The notes under the pieces were generated by a model. It ran no database searches. It was not told the DNA's origin and saw nothing but the letters and a program-made list of their open reading frames with translations. A program made the translations under genes and the position numbers. 64,000 bases of DNA from Epiperipatus broadwayi (Eukaryota > Onychophora > Udeonychophora > Euonychophora > Peripatidae). The stretch lies in NCBI GenBank assembly GCA_028023455.1, contig JAQFVV010000020.1:5191092-5255091 (forward strand), written 5' to 3'. Below, in pieces: positions 34,411-46,439 of the stretch. Within the stretch, counting starts at the first letter, position 1. Every line of letters starts with the position of its first letter.

Positions 34411-35103
34411 TGTATGTTAATTACATTTATAAAATGGAAAGCAGAATTATTATATAACAGTATATTATCAGTCATAAATAATTTCAAAAGCATTTTCGTT
34501 TGTAAAAAAAAAAAACCCGGATAATGTGTTGACTTATAATATATATATATATATTTTTTGCCATTTCTACTGATATTTATTTGTTTTTATTGTTCATGTG
34601 TTTTATTTGTTATCATTCCAGGAAATAAATTTATTTTTGTACGGAATGTTAATGAGAATTTGATTTATTATTTTCAGATATGCAATGTTTGTTTTAAATA
34701 ATCAAAGGAAATTAAAAAGGCAGTTATAATAACATAAATAATATGATTAAAATTAATGAATTTTTTTTAAAAATAAAAGTACATTACAATTTAAATATAA
34801 ATATTGATATTCTTAGAAATTATATAAATTTTTCAAATTTAATTTGTAATTTAATCAATCCTACCAATAAATAAAAATTAGTAATATTATATAATCAAAC
34901 ATATTTTAATATTTAAGTATAAGATTATATTTTATTTAGGGTTCAAATCGTAATCAGATAAAAATGAAAATTTTTTTAGACTGCAATTAGTTCAGATAGC
35001 CATGCAATAATGTTTCGAAATTGAATACTAAGTATTTTTAGATTGAAAGTAAATCAAGGATAAAAAAAATACCTAAATCTTCATCACCTACAAATTGGTA
35101 GAC
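34411..35103. other. AT-rich DNA, no gene seen
   Basis: Very AT-rich with TA microsatellite near 34540. Confidence 0.55.
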
Positions 35104-35288
35104 CATGTGAGTTTTGATACAAAGGCAAAACTCTTTATATGGTAGCACCACTCAGTGCATAAAAGCCCATCTTGCATTTATTGATTACTCTGACTTGCAC
35201 TGAGTGGCGCTACTGTATGGAGAGTTTTACCTCTGTGTTAACAGTTTGTGTAAGCATAAAGAATGGTGATTATGTCATGTGAGTTTTG
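35104..35288 (+). mobile_element. Hairpin element, family A (159 bp) with 13-bp TSD
   Basis: CATGTGAGTTTTG at 35104-35116 and 35276-35288. Arms from AAGGCAAAACTCTTTATATG meet near 35170 and return to GGAGAGTTTTACCTC; the tail GTGTAAGCATAAAGAATGGT follows on the right only. Confidence 0.9.
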
Positions 35289-35486
35289 GATGTTAGAGAA
35301 GCCCTTTGAAGAGAGCTAATTATAGGCTATTTTATTTTTATTGTACTAAGAAAGTGGCTTATTATTTCAGACTGCATTTTCTGTGTAATAATTTCAGTAA
35401 CATTACTTCTGATGTCGTGTTGTTTAATTATCAAATGGTTTTTTAAAATAAGTTGGTTTATTTTATCTCTATAATTATTAATTTTT

Positions 35487-35594
35487 GTCAAGCATTGTTA
35501 GCTGAGAGGTCATCGCAGCTGCCTTGCAAGCAAGTAGTTGGTTGCAGACGGTTGTGGGTTCGCGTTCTGGCCGATGCTATGACATATAGAAAAA
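35487..35594 (+). mobile_element. tRNA-derived SINE, long-variable-arm type
   Basis: GTCAAGCATTGTTAGCTGAG, CTGCCTTGCAAGCAAG, GGTTGTGGGTTCGCG and GATGCTATGACATATAGAAA in order. Contains the same extra arm (GTAGTTGGTTGCAGAC) as the 38.0-kb copy. Confidence 0.85.
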
Positions 35595-36189
35595 TTATTA
35601 ATTTTTTTAATTAAACAAAATGCTTTACCCATATGAGAAATAAAAAATATATATATTTCAGAAGTTGGAGAAAAATAATCTTAGAAACAACATTTCAAAA
35701 CAAGTAGTGTCAGTAAAAACTATAGTCCATGATTCCTGATGCAGTTTAAAAATTCTGTCTATTAAAAAATTGATAATAATATAAAGTATATATTTTAGAG
35801 GAGTTGTTTTGAATTGTATTTGAAATATAAATAACCCAATAAAGAAATACTAGAACTTCAATAATGACAGCAGTATTGCTAAATAGTGTCTTTCTAAATG
35901 ACCGGAAGATAATTCATTCTAAAAGTACTAATAAATAAATATAAAGTATTAAAATCAAACAAATATAATACTAAGAATAGAATTTTTTTCTATCAACAGT
36001 AATCTTCCTTCATGAATAACATAATAAATACTAAGATACTTAGAAATAAATAAGAAAAGCATATTTGACACACTTTATAATGGAACTAATGATATTACTG
36101 AAAGAGTGGTTGAATTAGTAGCAGTATTCCATTACTTCAGGGTAATATTATAAGTATGAGTAATAAGTAAATATAAATGATAAAAGTAA
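35595..36189. other. AT-rich DNA, no gene seen
   Basis: No recognisable frame or repeat. Confidence 0.5.
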
Positions 36190-36256
36190 CCAATTCTCCA
36201 GACTAGTTTCTAACCTGCTATCTTTCTATTGTGATAAAGTTTTGGATTTGTATAAA
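36190..36256 (-). repeat. Hairpin-family A fragment
   Basis: ATTCTCCAGACTAGTTTCTA followed by a diverged match to the family arm up to TTTTGGATTTGT. Confidence 0.5.
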
Positions 36257-36682
36257 AACAGCCAAAACTACTTAAAAGATTGGTTAACACTTATATATAA
36301 TGTCTTTAAATTTTTTAGTTTTACAGATGACATGAGGATTAGGTCTGCTAATGAAGATATTAAATGTAATCCAGTATAATCATAAGTGGATTTGATTTAA
36401 AAGAATAGCTGCAAAATTAGGACATTTGCTTGATAAATTGAATACTGGGATTAAGTAATTGCTTTGTCAAAATTATTAAAAATTACTAAAAAAGAGATAT
36501 TTGTTCTGTCAAAAAAATATAAACAGAAAACAAATCAGATAATTTCATCAAAACCATACCATGATGCCTATCAATAAATCCTGTATTACATTTTGTTATA
36601 TTGAGCTCAATTTATTATATAAGATCAATTAAATACCCTCAAGAACAAGAGAATTTATAGAAGTGGAAGATGTAATTGAATC

Positions 36683-37160
36683 TGATCATAACAATAAACA
36701 GTGAGGATTGATAAATTCTTAGCCAGAGCCAGCACTTAAAATATCTGTCAGGAACCCCTCCCCAAACCCCTGACCATGGTTTCATGCTTTGTCACTCCTC
36801 AGAGAGGTGTCAGGGTAGGTTCAGACACTAGATCTAAAAATACCAACCCAAAGCCAAGCACTTATCTAAAAGTTATCTATTGAGTGGAAAATCTGAAATT
36901 TTCAGACATGTTTTCAAACCCAGCTATCCAACTCAAATAGCTATATGGGGCTGATAGATCTTCAGCCATATCATATATTAGTAGTCTTAGCAATATAAAA
37001 TTGCATAAGACTTTTGGCAGAGACTATAAATAGTCAAAATAAGAGTAATTGTAGAGGAATTGGCAATCCTCACTGTTTGTAACTTACAAGCTTAAGAGAT
37101 AGGGTCATGTGATCTATGACTTGATCTATGACTCTTATTTTGACTATTTGATCATAACAA
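36683..37160 (+). mobile_element. Hairpin element, family C, with 12-bp TSD
   Basis: TGATCATAACAA at 36683-36694 and 37149-37160 flanks 454 bp. AAACAGTGAGGATTG (36696) is inverted at 37065 (CAATCCTCACTGTTT), and CACTAGATCTAAAA marks the middle. As in family A, a tail lies on one side only: GTAACTTACAAGCTTAAGAG to TTGACTATT, including GGTCATGTGATCTATGAC. Relatives at 46.1 and 62.8 kb. No frame. Confidence 0.8.
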
Positions 37161-37512
37161 CATTTCTTGCACTACATAATTAAAAAAAGTAGTTTGCAGG
37201 CAACATTAAATACATCATATCATTCATTCTGCAAATTCTAAAATATGCCCTCAGAAATGTTTACTAAAATAATCAAAAGACCAAAAAAAACTTTTTTTTT
37301 AATTCATCAATTTATTTTGCTATTTTTAATATCAAAAAAATTAGTAATAAGTGACATAATTATATAAAGTCAATAACTGTGATAAAACAGGCATGCAAAA
37401 ATATTACCACCATAATAAGTCTATTGAAAAGCAAGTAACCAAACAGTTCATTGTAATAGGCTAAATCTTAGAATATCGAACAGCTAATTGTCTGAAATGC
37501 TTAAAATTTAAC

Positions 37513-37619
37513 TAAGTCTTTAAACATCACATGATCACCTTCTGGCATCCATTGATTACTCTGGTTAGCACAAGGTGGCACTACTATATGGAGAGTTTTT
37601 GCCTGTTATCTAAGTCTTT
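37513..37619 (-). mobile_element. Hairpin-family A element, minimal copy (89 bp), 9-bp TSD
   Basis: TAAGTCTTT at 37513-37521 and 37611-37619. The body is the last ~20 bp of the tail (AAACATCACATGATCACC) joined directly to an arm (TTCTGGCATCCATTGATTAC) that ends GAGAGTTTTTGCCTGTTATC. Confidence 0.85.
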
Positions 37620-37946
37620 GTTATACACCAAGTATTATAAAGGAGATATTCAATACAGATGTACAAAATATCTGCAGAGACTACCTGAAATATAATATGT
37701 TAATAAAGTCATTCAGCATTAACAAGGCAACTTATCAATATAAATTTAGTAATTAATTTTATAAAAAAAAAAAACTACAAAAATGTAACTTTTTCAGACT
37801 ACATAAAAATATTAAAGAAAGATAACATGGAAATGGACAATGATAATGTTAACACTGACTCATATAACACTGACTCATATAAACAGAACATATATGACAT
37901 ATCAAAGAATAAAGTGATATGATGAAACAATATCTTTACATCTATT

Positions 37947-38084
37947 AAAAGGCATAACTTTTTTTATCAAGCATTGTTAGCTGAGAGGTCATCGCAGCCA
38001 CCTTGCAAGCAAGTAGTTGGTTGCAGACAGTTGTGAGTTCACCTCCCGGCTGATGCTGCGACATATGGAAAAAAAAGGCATAAC
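37947..38084 (+). mobile_element. tRNA-derived SINE with 12-bp TSD
   Basis: AAAAGGCATAAC at 37947-37958 and 38073-38084. The body TCAAGCATTGTTAGCTGAGA ... ACATATGGAAAA (37967-38072) ends in an A tail. This is the cleanest insertion of the long-variable-arm SINE here. Confidence 0.9.
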
Positions 38085-38347
38085 ATTCTAGAATTCAAAA
38101 ACAATATGCTTTATAAAGTAAAAGTATATAAACTATTTATACAGCTATGATCTAAATCAGTTCTACACTTATTTTAACAACAAAGTATGTCTTTGTATTT
38201 TGTAGAAATTCATCTACTAAATTTCAAAAGAAAGAAAAATATAAAAACAAAGACAGAATTATAAAGATTTAATTTATTGCCAGTTAAGCTGCATTTTAGC
38301 ACACTTTTTATGATATTTCATAGAAGTGAAGTATAACAGTTATTAAA
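38085..38347. other. AT-rich DNA, no gene seen
   Basis: No supported feature. Confidence 0.5.
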
Positions 38348-38732
38348 CACTGGGCTCTGTTGTTATATAAACTTAGATTTTGATTTGGTTTTCTAAATAT
38401 TATGATGAATTTTATTTATTGTTTTAATTTATATACAGACTAAATGTTCTGCAATCACAATATATTAATATTTACTAAGGCAATAATCCTAAAGCATGTG
38501 CGGTTGAGAATGCGAAGGTGGGGACCTCTACAGGTCTTAACCACAAGCTTTCGCATTGGAGAGCTTTAGGATTATTGCCTTAGTAAATATTACTTATGTA
38601 AGCAATGTGCGTTAAATAAATTTATAATATATTAATAGTAATTGCAGAACATTTAGCCTATACATAAATTAAAACGAGACAAAATTTACCATAAAACAAA
38701 AACTAAGCTTATAAAACAACAGCGCCTCAGTG
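38348..38732. mobile_element. MITE family F with long inverted arms, most complete copy
   Basis: Arms run from CACTGGGCTCTGTTGTT (38348) and, inverted, CACTGAGGCGCTGTTGTT (38732) inward through CTAAATGTTCTGCAAT and ATTTACTAAGGCAATAATCC to the core GGGGACCTCTACAGGTCTTA near 38520. Total about 385 bp. No obvious target-site duplication at these limits. CACTG ends resemble those of some cut-and-paste families, but I do not assign one. Confidence 0.75.
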
Positions 38733-39233
38733 GGAGCCACTTTGCAATTATAAATATTTAGAAGTTATGATTATTTATTTTTTATTATAAATACTTAATA
38801 ATTAAATATCTATAAAAATGTTTTATCTGTTGCGTTATAAAATAGTATTTACTGGTATCAGTTTGACTTATTATAAATTATGTGATGAAAAATATTATAA
38901 AACTTTAAAACAGCTGTTTTAAATAGAATAAATTTTAATTCTTTTGTAAACATGTGCTATAATAAAAAGAATGTTTTAAAATAAGTTTAATAGCTTAAAT
39001 TTTATACATTTTTGTCAGTAAATGAGCTTAAAAATAAACAGACTTTGTGGTATAGTGGTAGAAGATGTTGATATCATTATATGATCTGAAGTTTAAATCT
39101 AATTTGTAAAAATTTTTTCAAGTCTTTTAAGCAGACTTAAGATTTTTTTTTTTTGCCAGTAGCTAACCCGTAATCAACCCAATTAGTGATTCAAATTTGT
39201 GTCAATTTTGAAGAATTAACCATTTCTAATCAG
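38733..39233 (+). other. No gene; a decayed tRNA-like segment near 39045-39110
   Basis: TTTGTGGTATAGTGGTAGAA followed by GAAGTTTAAATCTAATTTGT resembles tRNA A and B boxes at normal spacing, but the stems are lost. The rest is AT-rich. Confidence 0.4.
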
Positions 39234-39553
39234 AAGAACTGCAATTAAACCACCAAACATCATATGATCACCATTTCTCATGCTTGCTTATAACTGTTAC
39301 TAAAACAGTTAAGTAGTGATAAAAGGTGGCTGCTGGAGGGTTGCATTAGATCCTAAGATCTAGGTGCAGCACTCTCAGATCCAAAGCTCTTCACTGATGA
39401 AGGCCATGATCTAGAACGTAGTCTGGGAATATTGGATGAGTAGGCACTAGATAGGGATTTTATGCACAAGACTTCTGGCATCCATTGATTACTTTGGCTT
39501 GCACTGAGTGGCACTAATGTATGGAGAGTTTTGCCTGTTAAGAACTGCAATTA
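39234..39553 (-). mobile_element. Hairpin element, family A (292 bp), 14-bp TSD
   Basis: AAGAACTGCAATTA at 39234-39247 and 39540-39553. Tail first (AACCACCAAACATCATATGA), then TAAAACAGTTAAGTAGTGAT, which jumps past most of the first arm into GGTGGCTGCTGGAGGGTTGC, and the complete second arm to GGAGAGTTTTGCCTGTT. The minus frame 39550-39353 is derived from the arm. Confidence 0.9.
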
Positions 39554-40640
39554 TAAACATCTCACTTTGCTTCATACTTTCAACATAACAATTATTATTT
39601 AAATTATGGTGTGAATATAAATAAATATATGTTTATAAAACTGTGAATAATGGACTTATGAATACACATACCCAGTTTAAAATTTTATTTTAACACCCTA
39701 ATTATTTATTTATCACAAACAATACAAATATACTAATATAAATCATTCAATATATATATAAAACTATTAGAAACCAGTCAACACTTAGAAAATCCCAATA
39801 TAGATATTAAGCTCAAACTGTTGTCAAGGCAACCTTTTAATAATAAAAGTGGAATCCTATATTTATATGTATACATATAAACTTATTTTTAATCATCTTT
39901 GTTTCTTTGTTTCTTTCCTTTCTTACCTCTCTCTTTTTATATATATATGTACATAATAAAATAAATTGTCCATTATGGAATAAATATTGTAATTTAAAAA
40001 AAATATATATAATAGTGATTATATATTTATAAAAACTATAACAAATCACAGAAGTACTTTCAGTTAATCTCTTAACTTATATATATATTGTACCAATATT
40101 AAAATTGGCACATACTAATTTATCTAAAAAAATTATTAAAATAAACTTTCGTAAAAGAAAAACGTATTTAAATGTTGAAGAGTTTATTACAGTTTATTTT
40201 CGCAAAAGAGTTTGAAATAAAAGTTAGAAAATAATTGATTAAAAGGATGGAGGGGGAGTTTTGGTTAGAAAAGGTAAAACTAAGAGTTCATAAAAGTTCA
40301 AGAGTGTTATTATTATAAATTAAAAGTTAAAATATAAATCTCTTTTCATTCCAGTTTATTAGAATAAATGCATATATATGTGCGATGGTAAATAAAAATA
40401 AATGTAAGCTTGTTAATAAGATATATAATAAATGCGTGTTAAAATCATATTGAAAAACACAAGATAAATATTAAAATGAAATATATTTAAAAACACAGTG
40501 GTGGGCTACTAATTAAAGATAGAAAAACAATACGTTTATGAAAGCTACTACTAATTAAACAATCTTCAAAAACACATTGTCAAAGGATTAGGAATTTCGA
40601 CAACACATTGCCGGAAGCTATTAAAACAAAATCACTTTTC
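39554..40640. other. AT-rich DNA, no gene seen
   Basis: Upstream flank of the promoter at 40.64 kb. AATTTCGACAACACATTG at 40596 lies about 48 bp before the TATA box, in a position like AAATTGACAACAAGTAAAG at 22631. Confidence 0.45.
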
Positions 40641-40643
40641 ATA

Positions 40644-40676
40644 TATAAATAGCCAGATTTTTATCGGACGTCAGTT
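40644..40676 (+). promoter_or_regulatory. TATA plus initiator core promoter
   Basis: TATAAAT at 40644-40650 is followed by AGCC, and TCAGTT starts at 40671; the presumed start A (40673) is 29 bases from the first T of the TATA box. Identical spacing and nearly identical boxes to the promoter at 22674. Confidence 0.6.
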
Positions 40677-41012
40677 CAGCTTAGTTTCCAGTGTGTTTTA
40701 TTTCAGTTCAGATAATAGTGCAGTTTATATTATATATCCAGAAACAGAAATGCATTGCTGAGTGGCTTTTGGGAATATACGCTTTACTTCAGCCCTTTAG
40801 TCCAACAAGATCATCAAAATCTGCCTGTGAAATAATGTCTGCATAACAACTCAGAAATCTTCCATAAATGTTCAAATGTCTCCAAGAATAAAACCAATGG
40901 ATTAGCATCAAATCTCCTCAAGAAATGTCAGATCTAACTGGTTAGATATCCTTTATTAGATATACTCCGTCAGAAGCAGCCAACAACAAGCAATATCCAC
41001 GTTCCAAAAATC
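40673..41012 (+). other. Putative non-coding first exon
   Basis: Follows the promoter, has less skewed composition than its flanks, and ends at CCTAG|GTAAAAC, a fair splice donor. All ATGs inside start frames of at most ten codons, so if transcribed it is 5' untranslated or non-coding RNA. No acceptor partner can be chosen from sequence alone. It may also be a solitary promoter-bearing repeat. Confidence 0.35.
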
Positions 41013-41399
41013 CTAGGTAAAACATTTTATTATTCTCATTTATGTATAGTAGCCACCACTGTAATTCGTAAATCCTACAGAGACAAGTAATTTGGACTCT
41101 ATGCATAAAATGAACTATTGATGTGCGTGTTTGTGAACGTGAGATAATTTATCGATGTCGAATATTATTTATGCTTTTCATAAGAGATATATTATAATGT
41201 GTTAATTTAAAATGTGTGTGAGTTATATTAGTTAAAAATTATGGTAATAAAGATGTTTAAATTTAGTAAATTAATGTTAATTAATAAATTGTCTTCAAAA
41301 TTAAACTTTATTTGTCGGTCAATTCTTTTTATCAATCTCTTTTTATAAATTCCTTTTACAATTCTTTTAACCACTAATTATGTATAATCTATTAGTGAT

Positions 41400-41720
41400 T
41401 ACAAACAGCTGAGCTAGTCGTGGATGTGTAGGCGTTGAGTTAGTGGCCATTGTCCAAAGTACATTATTTATTCATCCTTGAATAGATAGCTGCCGCCTGT
41501 GTCTACATGAAACAAAAAAGTGCTTTGAACTTGGTGTTGAACTCAACAGTCAAAAAAAAGTTATGTCCTGGAAATGTAACGTTAGTTATATACTTTATAG
41601 CTATCGTTTGGGCATACATACTCTCCGAGTATGTTCTTCTCTGCCTAAGAGGCCGGTGTTTCGACGACACATATTCGAATCTGGTACAATATATACATAT
41701 CATGTAGTGGGAAAAAGTGT
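41400..41720. other. Less AT-rich segment with overlapping short frames
   Basis: Frames 41507-41707 (+), 41563-41772 (+) and 41703-41503 (-) overlap each other. The first could encode a basic N-terminus and one hydrophobic stretch (VTLVIYFIAIVWAYIL), but no start context, family or support decides between the frames. TATTCGAATCTGG near 41670 looks like a B box without an A box. Confidence 0.2.
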
Positions 41721-41999
41721 TATGTTCTATGTCTTTATATTATGTACAGAAAACTTGAATTATTATTTCTAATTAATCAGATATCCCCAGAAAGTGATGT
41801 GATGTAAGATGGCAGCTTCTTAAACATCTTTAGAAATTTCTATGCAGTGGTTATACTCCAAGAAACCCTGTAGCCAAATTAAACATTTCCTCCCTCCAAA
41901 ACTTTTACAAACAACAATAAATACATTTACTTATTGCTTATTACTCAATTATTTTTCCAACTCTGGTTGTTTATTTTTTCCTCCTAATCTATTATAATG

Positions 42000-44565
42000 A
42001 AAGTTGTTTTGTTAAATTTACTATCCTGACTTTATATTCCCAAAATATTATTACAAAGACTTAACAAAAAATCATAAAATATCTTTACATTTCTCTCATT
42101 CTCCAACCAATTTATTCTGATTTGCTTTCAACATTCTACATACCAAAAATAAATATTCAACACCCCCTCCCCCCATAATCACAAAATTCATCTACAATTC
42201 AAATCCCATAACATCTTTGTTTTCTATGGTATATAAAGTTTCTGCTTTTGCACAAAATAATGATGAACTCTCTTTAGTGTTATCATAAATTTTCCTATTT
42301 TATTCTTAAATAACACCAAACTATTTTTTTTATTCATATTAATTTTCCATAAATTTTTTTTTTTATAATTAACATCTATTTTATTTTCTCATAATTATAT
42401 ATCTATAATACATTATTTACTTATCTTACCTTTTTTTACACAAATGCATGCCCAATATATTTATTGTTCTTCACACATAATCCAATTAAATACAGTTTTT
42501 ATTAACTTATTTATTCATATATTGTAATCTTGCAAACATTTCATATTCACTTTTAATTTCCCTAATTAAAAATGAAGTCTATCCATTTCACCTTGAATGG
42601 CCTCATACTGTCTTTAATTCACATGTCAATCTGCATCTATTAATTATTTTTGTATTTTAACTAAAAAAAATTAAGTTCTCTGGCAATACAAAGTGTATCA
42701 CTTCCAAATTTTAAAAAAGCCACAATCCCTTCCTTTCTAAATAACTCTTTATACCTAATATTTATGATATAAGAAACATTCTAGACATAAATGGAATCCC
42801 ATTTTTTTCTCAATTTCTAAGGATCTTTATAATTCCTTTTTCTGTTTAACAAACTACCTATGTTCTTTTACTTTTTCAAGACAAATATCTCTCATTTTCC
42901 ATTCAATTTCACTTTTTTTTTATTATTATTAAATATAGGGATCTTAGATCTTTTTTCACTGAATTTAATCTTCATATTTTTCATCTCTTCACACTTTTCT
43001 AATAACAACTCATATTAGCTACACTGTTTGCAAAACATGGTGTCTAGTAAAAAGAAATCCACTATATTGTAGATTCTCCTGGGTCCAACTATAAAAATCA
43101 CCATCCCTTTCATTAATTTTTTTATTATCTCAACCTACAATTTTTTAGAAACAAAACAAATAATAAAGTTGGTAATGGATATCCTGTTTCAATTCAATTT
43201 CATAACTTCCATTGATTCTATTTCCCCCAATTAGTACTTATAAAAAGTATCCTTACAAAGGATTCTTAATCATTCTTAATAATTCTAAGACTATTCTCAT
43301 ATTTTGAAAGCAGTTCCACAATCTATTTCTATCCATTCCATTATAAATATTTCTATAATTAAAAATGCATTAAGTAATGATTTATTTTTCTTATAAAACA
43401 TTTCAATCAATTAAGATATGTACAAAATCATTTCTAAATTTCCTCCAATCCATAGCTATTAACAGCGATCTTGCTACCTCTCTTCTTATAATAATCTATT
43501 CTCACAATCTTCCATTCATCTAAAATCCTATTAACAATTATAATTTTATTTTTATTTTTAAAAAACCATATCCAAGATCATACGTTTAATTTTTTTGTTT
43601 TTCTTTTTTCCAATTGGCATATTTTGCGATCATTACTCATTCTACTTCTCATAAATTAAGCACTCTCATTTTATTTAAGTCTATTTTCAAATTCTTTTCT
43701 ATTCTCACAATCTTTTCTCTTCTCATTTAATAGTATAACATCTCTCTCCTCATTTAATAATATAACATCTTTTTCTTGTTTTTCTTTTTTATATATTTCT
43801 AAAATTTGTCATAACAATTCCTTTCTGCATTGTTAATTTCCTTCATTATCTTCTTTTTAAATTCACTTCATTTTCATTACTATTCTATTCTAGCCATTTT
43901 TATCCTCCAGTAACTATCCCATAAACTCAATTTCTCTCCTCTCATTTGATTCTTAAAACCCTCTTTATAATACCTTCAACTCTTTCTTCTTTCTATTACA
44001 CTTTTTAAAGTTTTTCCTCTCTATTGTTTCTTATTAATCCTACTGGTTCTAAATGTATGTTTATTTATAATATTCTTCAGCAATATCCATTCATTTTTCA
44101 TGGTTTAAATCATTATGTTTCATGACTGTTTTCATGATATTAAACCTAATCAATATAACTTGATTATTAATTTTTTACCCATCTCTATCAAGCTTCCTAT
44201 AAGTTTCATTACTTGATCTTGTAGATATTTCTAATTCTCTATACAATATAAAATTGATGATTATTATGTTTTTTTCTTCTCATTAATGATTTATCTTTTT
44301 TTCTTATCTATTTTTTTCTAACTTTACCAATGTATAATTCTGCTCCAATTTCATAAACTTTTTATCATATATTTTACTTAGATTCCTAATTTTTAACCCA
44401 TCTTTTTCACATATCCTCTCTAATAAACTTTCATTTATATTTCTCACTCCATCAATTCCATTAGTATGAAGATTCATATTGTAATGTGATTTATCCTCCT
44501 TTACGATTTATTCTATGGCCATTATATTTATTATTTACATTATTTGCTCATATTAATTTTTAATA
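42000..44565 (-). pseudogene. Decayed LINE with endonuclease and reverse transcriptase traces
   Basis: Minus strand, 5' to 3'. Near 44500-44330, in one frame, NLHTNGIDGVRNINESLLER then ICEKDGLKIRNLS, which fits the EN segment between the DxNAH block and the LN block. Near 43360-43250, YNGMDRNRLWNCFQNMRIVL then ELLRMIKNPL, the region just after the first catalytic aspartate. Near 43180, ELKQGYPLPTLLFVLFLKN, corresponding to the GL-x-QGCPLSP-x-LF block. Near 42950, NMKIKFSEKRSKI, the K-x-x-x-NxxKTK region. Stops abound. L2/CR1-like character is an inference. Confidence 0.55.
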
Positions 44566-46044
44566 TTTTACTTTAAGACCTGCTATTCAAGGAGAAGAGC
44601 AAATATGATCAATACTTACATATTCACCATACCCTCTGTCAGACCGAGATTTAATAAAAATATACAAACCACAGTCACCGTTCCAGATTGGGGTACATGA
44701 CACATCTCATGGGGATATTCATAATGGGTTTTAATCCATGAGATGGCATGAACACACCTCAAGCACTTGACCCTTGGGTAGCTATTAAAACATGAGATTA
44801 GCATAACACAGACTATCTAAATAAGATTATTTATTCACCCATCGGTAAATTGAGAGAAAGAGAAATTTAAACCACACCAATAATTTACACATATTTATTA
44901 AAAGATAAAAAAAAAAAACATATAAGAAATATTTAAACATTTAAAGCACAAATATGAACACTTATTAAAATTACAATATTTTAAACAACTATGTGCTTAT
45001 TTACATATATAAAAGTTAGCACTAGAAATGACATTTAAAAGTTCTATCTAGAAAATAAATTTAAAAGTTCATACTTGAAATAAAAATTAGAAGTTCTATT
45101 AATGATATCTAGATATATTTACCTAGGGTTTTTTATAGTATCTAGGTGATTACCCCTGTCTTCTGATCCTCTCAGATGTACAATGGGGTTCTATTGCAGT
45201 AACTGTTTGTTTCTTGGCATAGATTTAATTCATGGTGGGTAAAAACATTGGCAAAGGCAAGTCAGGAATATATTACTGCATCTGGATATTGGTGTTCAGG
45301 AGATGGGCAGTGGAAAATGAATAAGCATTTAGCTTTGATTTAACAATGCATTTTCTCTCAGCATGAGACCATATGAAGATTGCTTCATCTTGCTGGACTT
45401 GGTCATTTTTGGTTGGCTTATAGACTCTTCAGTGGATTACCAACTAACTTTGGTCAATTCTGCTTGTAAAACTAACTGGCTTCCTCCTTTCTTTTTTCTT
45501 CTCAGCTTTTTCTGCTGCTGCTGCTGTTGTTGTTTTTTTTTTGGACAATAGGTGATGCAGTATGTATACTCTCCGACTCCATCCACTGCTCAAATTCTTA
45601 CCCATGATATCAAATCATTTGATCTTTATTTTTTTAATTAGTTACATTTTTTGTTTTTTACCTTATTAACTACTGTTAATTAATCAGTCTAGAATTTATG
45701 TCCAGAAAATGATTACATCTTGTAGAAATTTGTTTTCAATTATATGTTAAATTTTAATACACACACACACACAAGATAAGTTATAATTAGTATTTTAACA
45801 TAATCCCTAAGATTTTTACTTTTTATTTTAATCTTTTTTTCAAACAATAAAATATTGAAATATAATTTTATTTTTCTTTATTTTATTAATATCATGTAAC
45901 TCGTATATATACACGTACTTATATACTGTGTATATATACACATTGTTACAATATTATCTGTAAACAATATCTTTGTAATTATTTTTTTAAAAATTCATTT
46001 ATATCTCTATATAAACTTTCCCAAATACTCTCATTACATTAAAT
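44566..46044. other. No gene; simple repeats
   Basis: Contains ATCTCATGG / CCATGAGAT inverted within 44705-44745, a CTG/TTG triplet run near 45508-45530, a (CA) run at 45759-45774 and palindromic TATATACAC sequence near 45905-45945. The small frames have no domain. Confidence 0.45.
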
Positions 46045-46270
46045 AGTCAAATAAAAAATAGAGTCATAGATCACATGACCCCCATTCTCTTAAACTTGTA
46101 AGATATAAACAATGAGCATTGCCAATTGCTAAACAAGTTTTGTGATAAATGCTTAGCCAGAAAAAGCAATATCTCTGTCAGAACCCCCCTCTCAAACCTC
46201 TGGTCATGGTTTTGTGCTTTGGCACTCCTTAGAAAAATGCTAGAATAGCTTCAGACACTAGATCTAAATT
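46045..46270 (-). mobile_element. Hairpin-family C fragment
   Basis: AATAGTCAAATAAAAAATAG, TCATAGATCACATGACCCCC and AAACAATGAGCATTGCCAAT match the tail and arm of the 36.7-kb element in inverted orientation; TTAGCCAG, CTCTGTCAGAACCCC and CAGACACTAGATCTAAA then match its other arm in direct orientation. The centre of the hairpin is lost. Confidence 0.7.
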
Positions 46271-46439
46271 CTTTCACAAACTCTCAATTTCCAGGAATTA
46301 AGTATATTTTACCATATATCACAATTTCAGTCTAACTCACATATGTACTTTTCTTATTCTCATTATATCTATTTAGTTGATCTGCGGTTTTTTCTTCATT
46401 TCACAACCACTATAGGTAACAAATGTAATTTTTCTTTTA

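Noticed and set aside
41507-41772. Small membrane protein gene or tRNA
   Set aside because: Three overlapping frames on both strands compete, and the B-box-like TTCGAATC has no pairing stem or A box.
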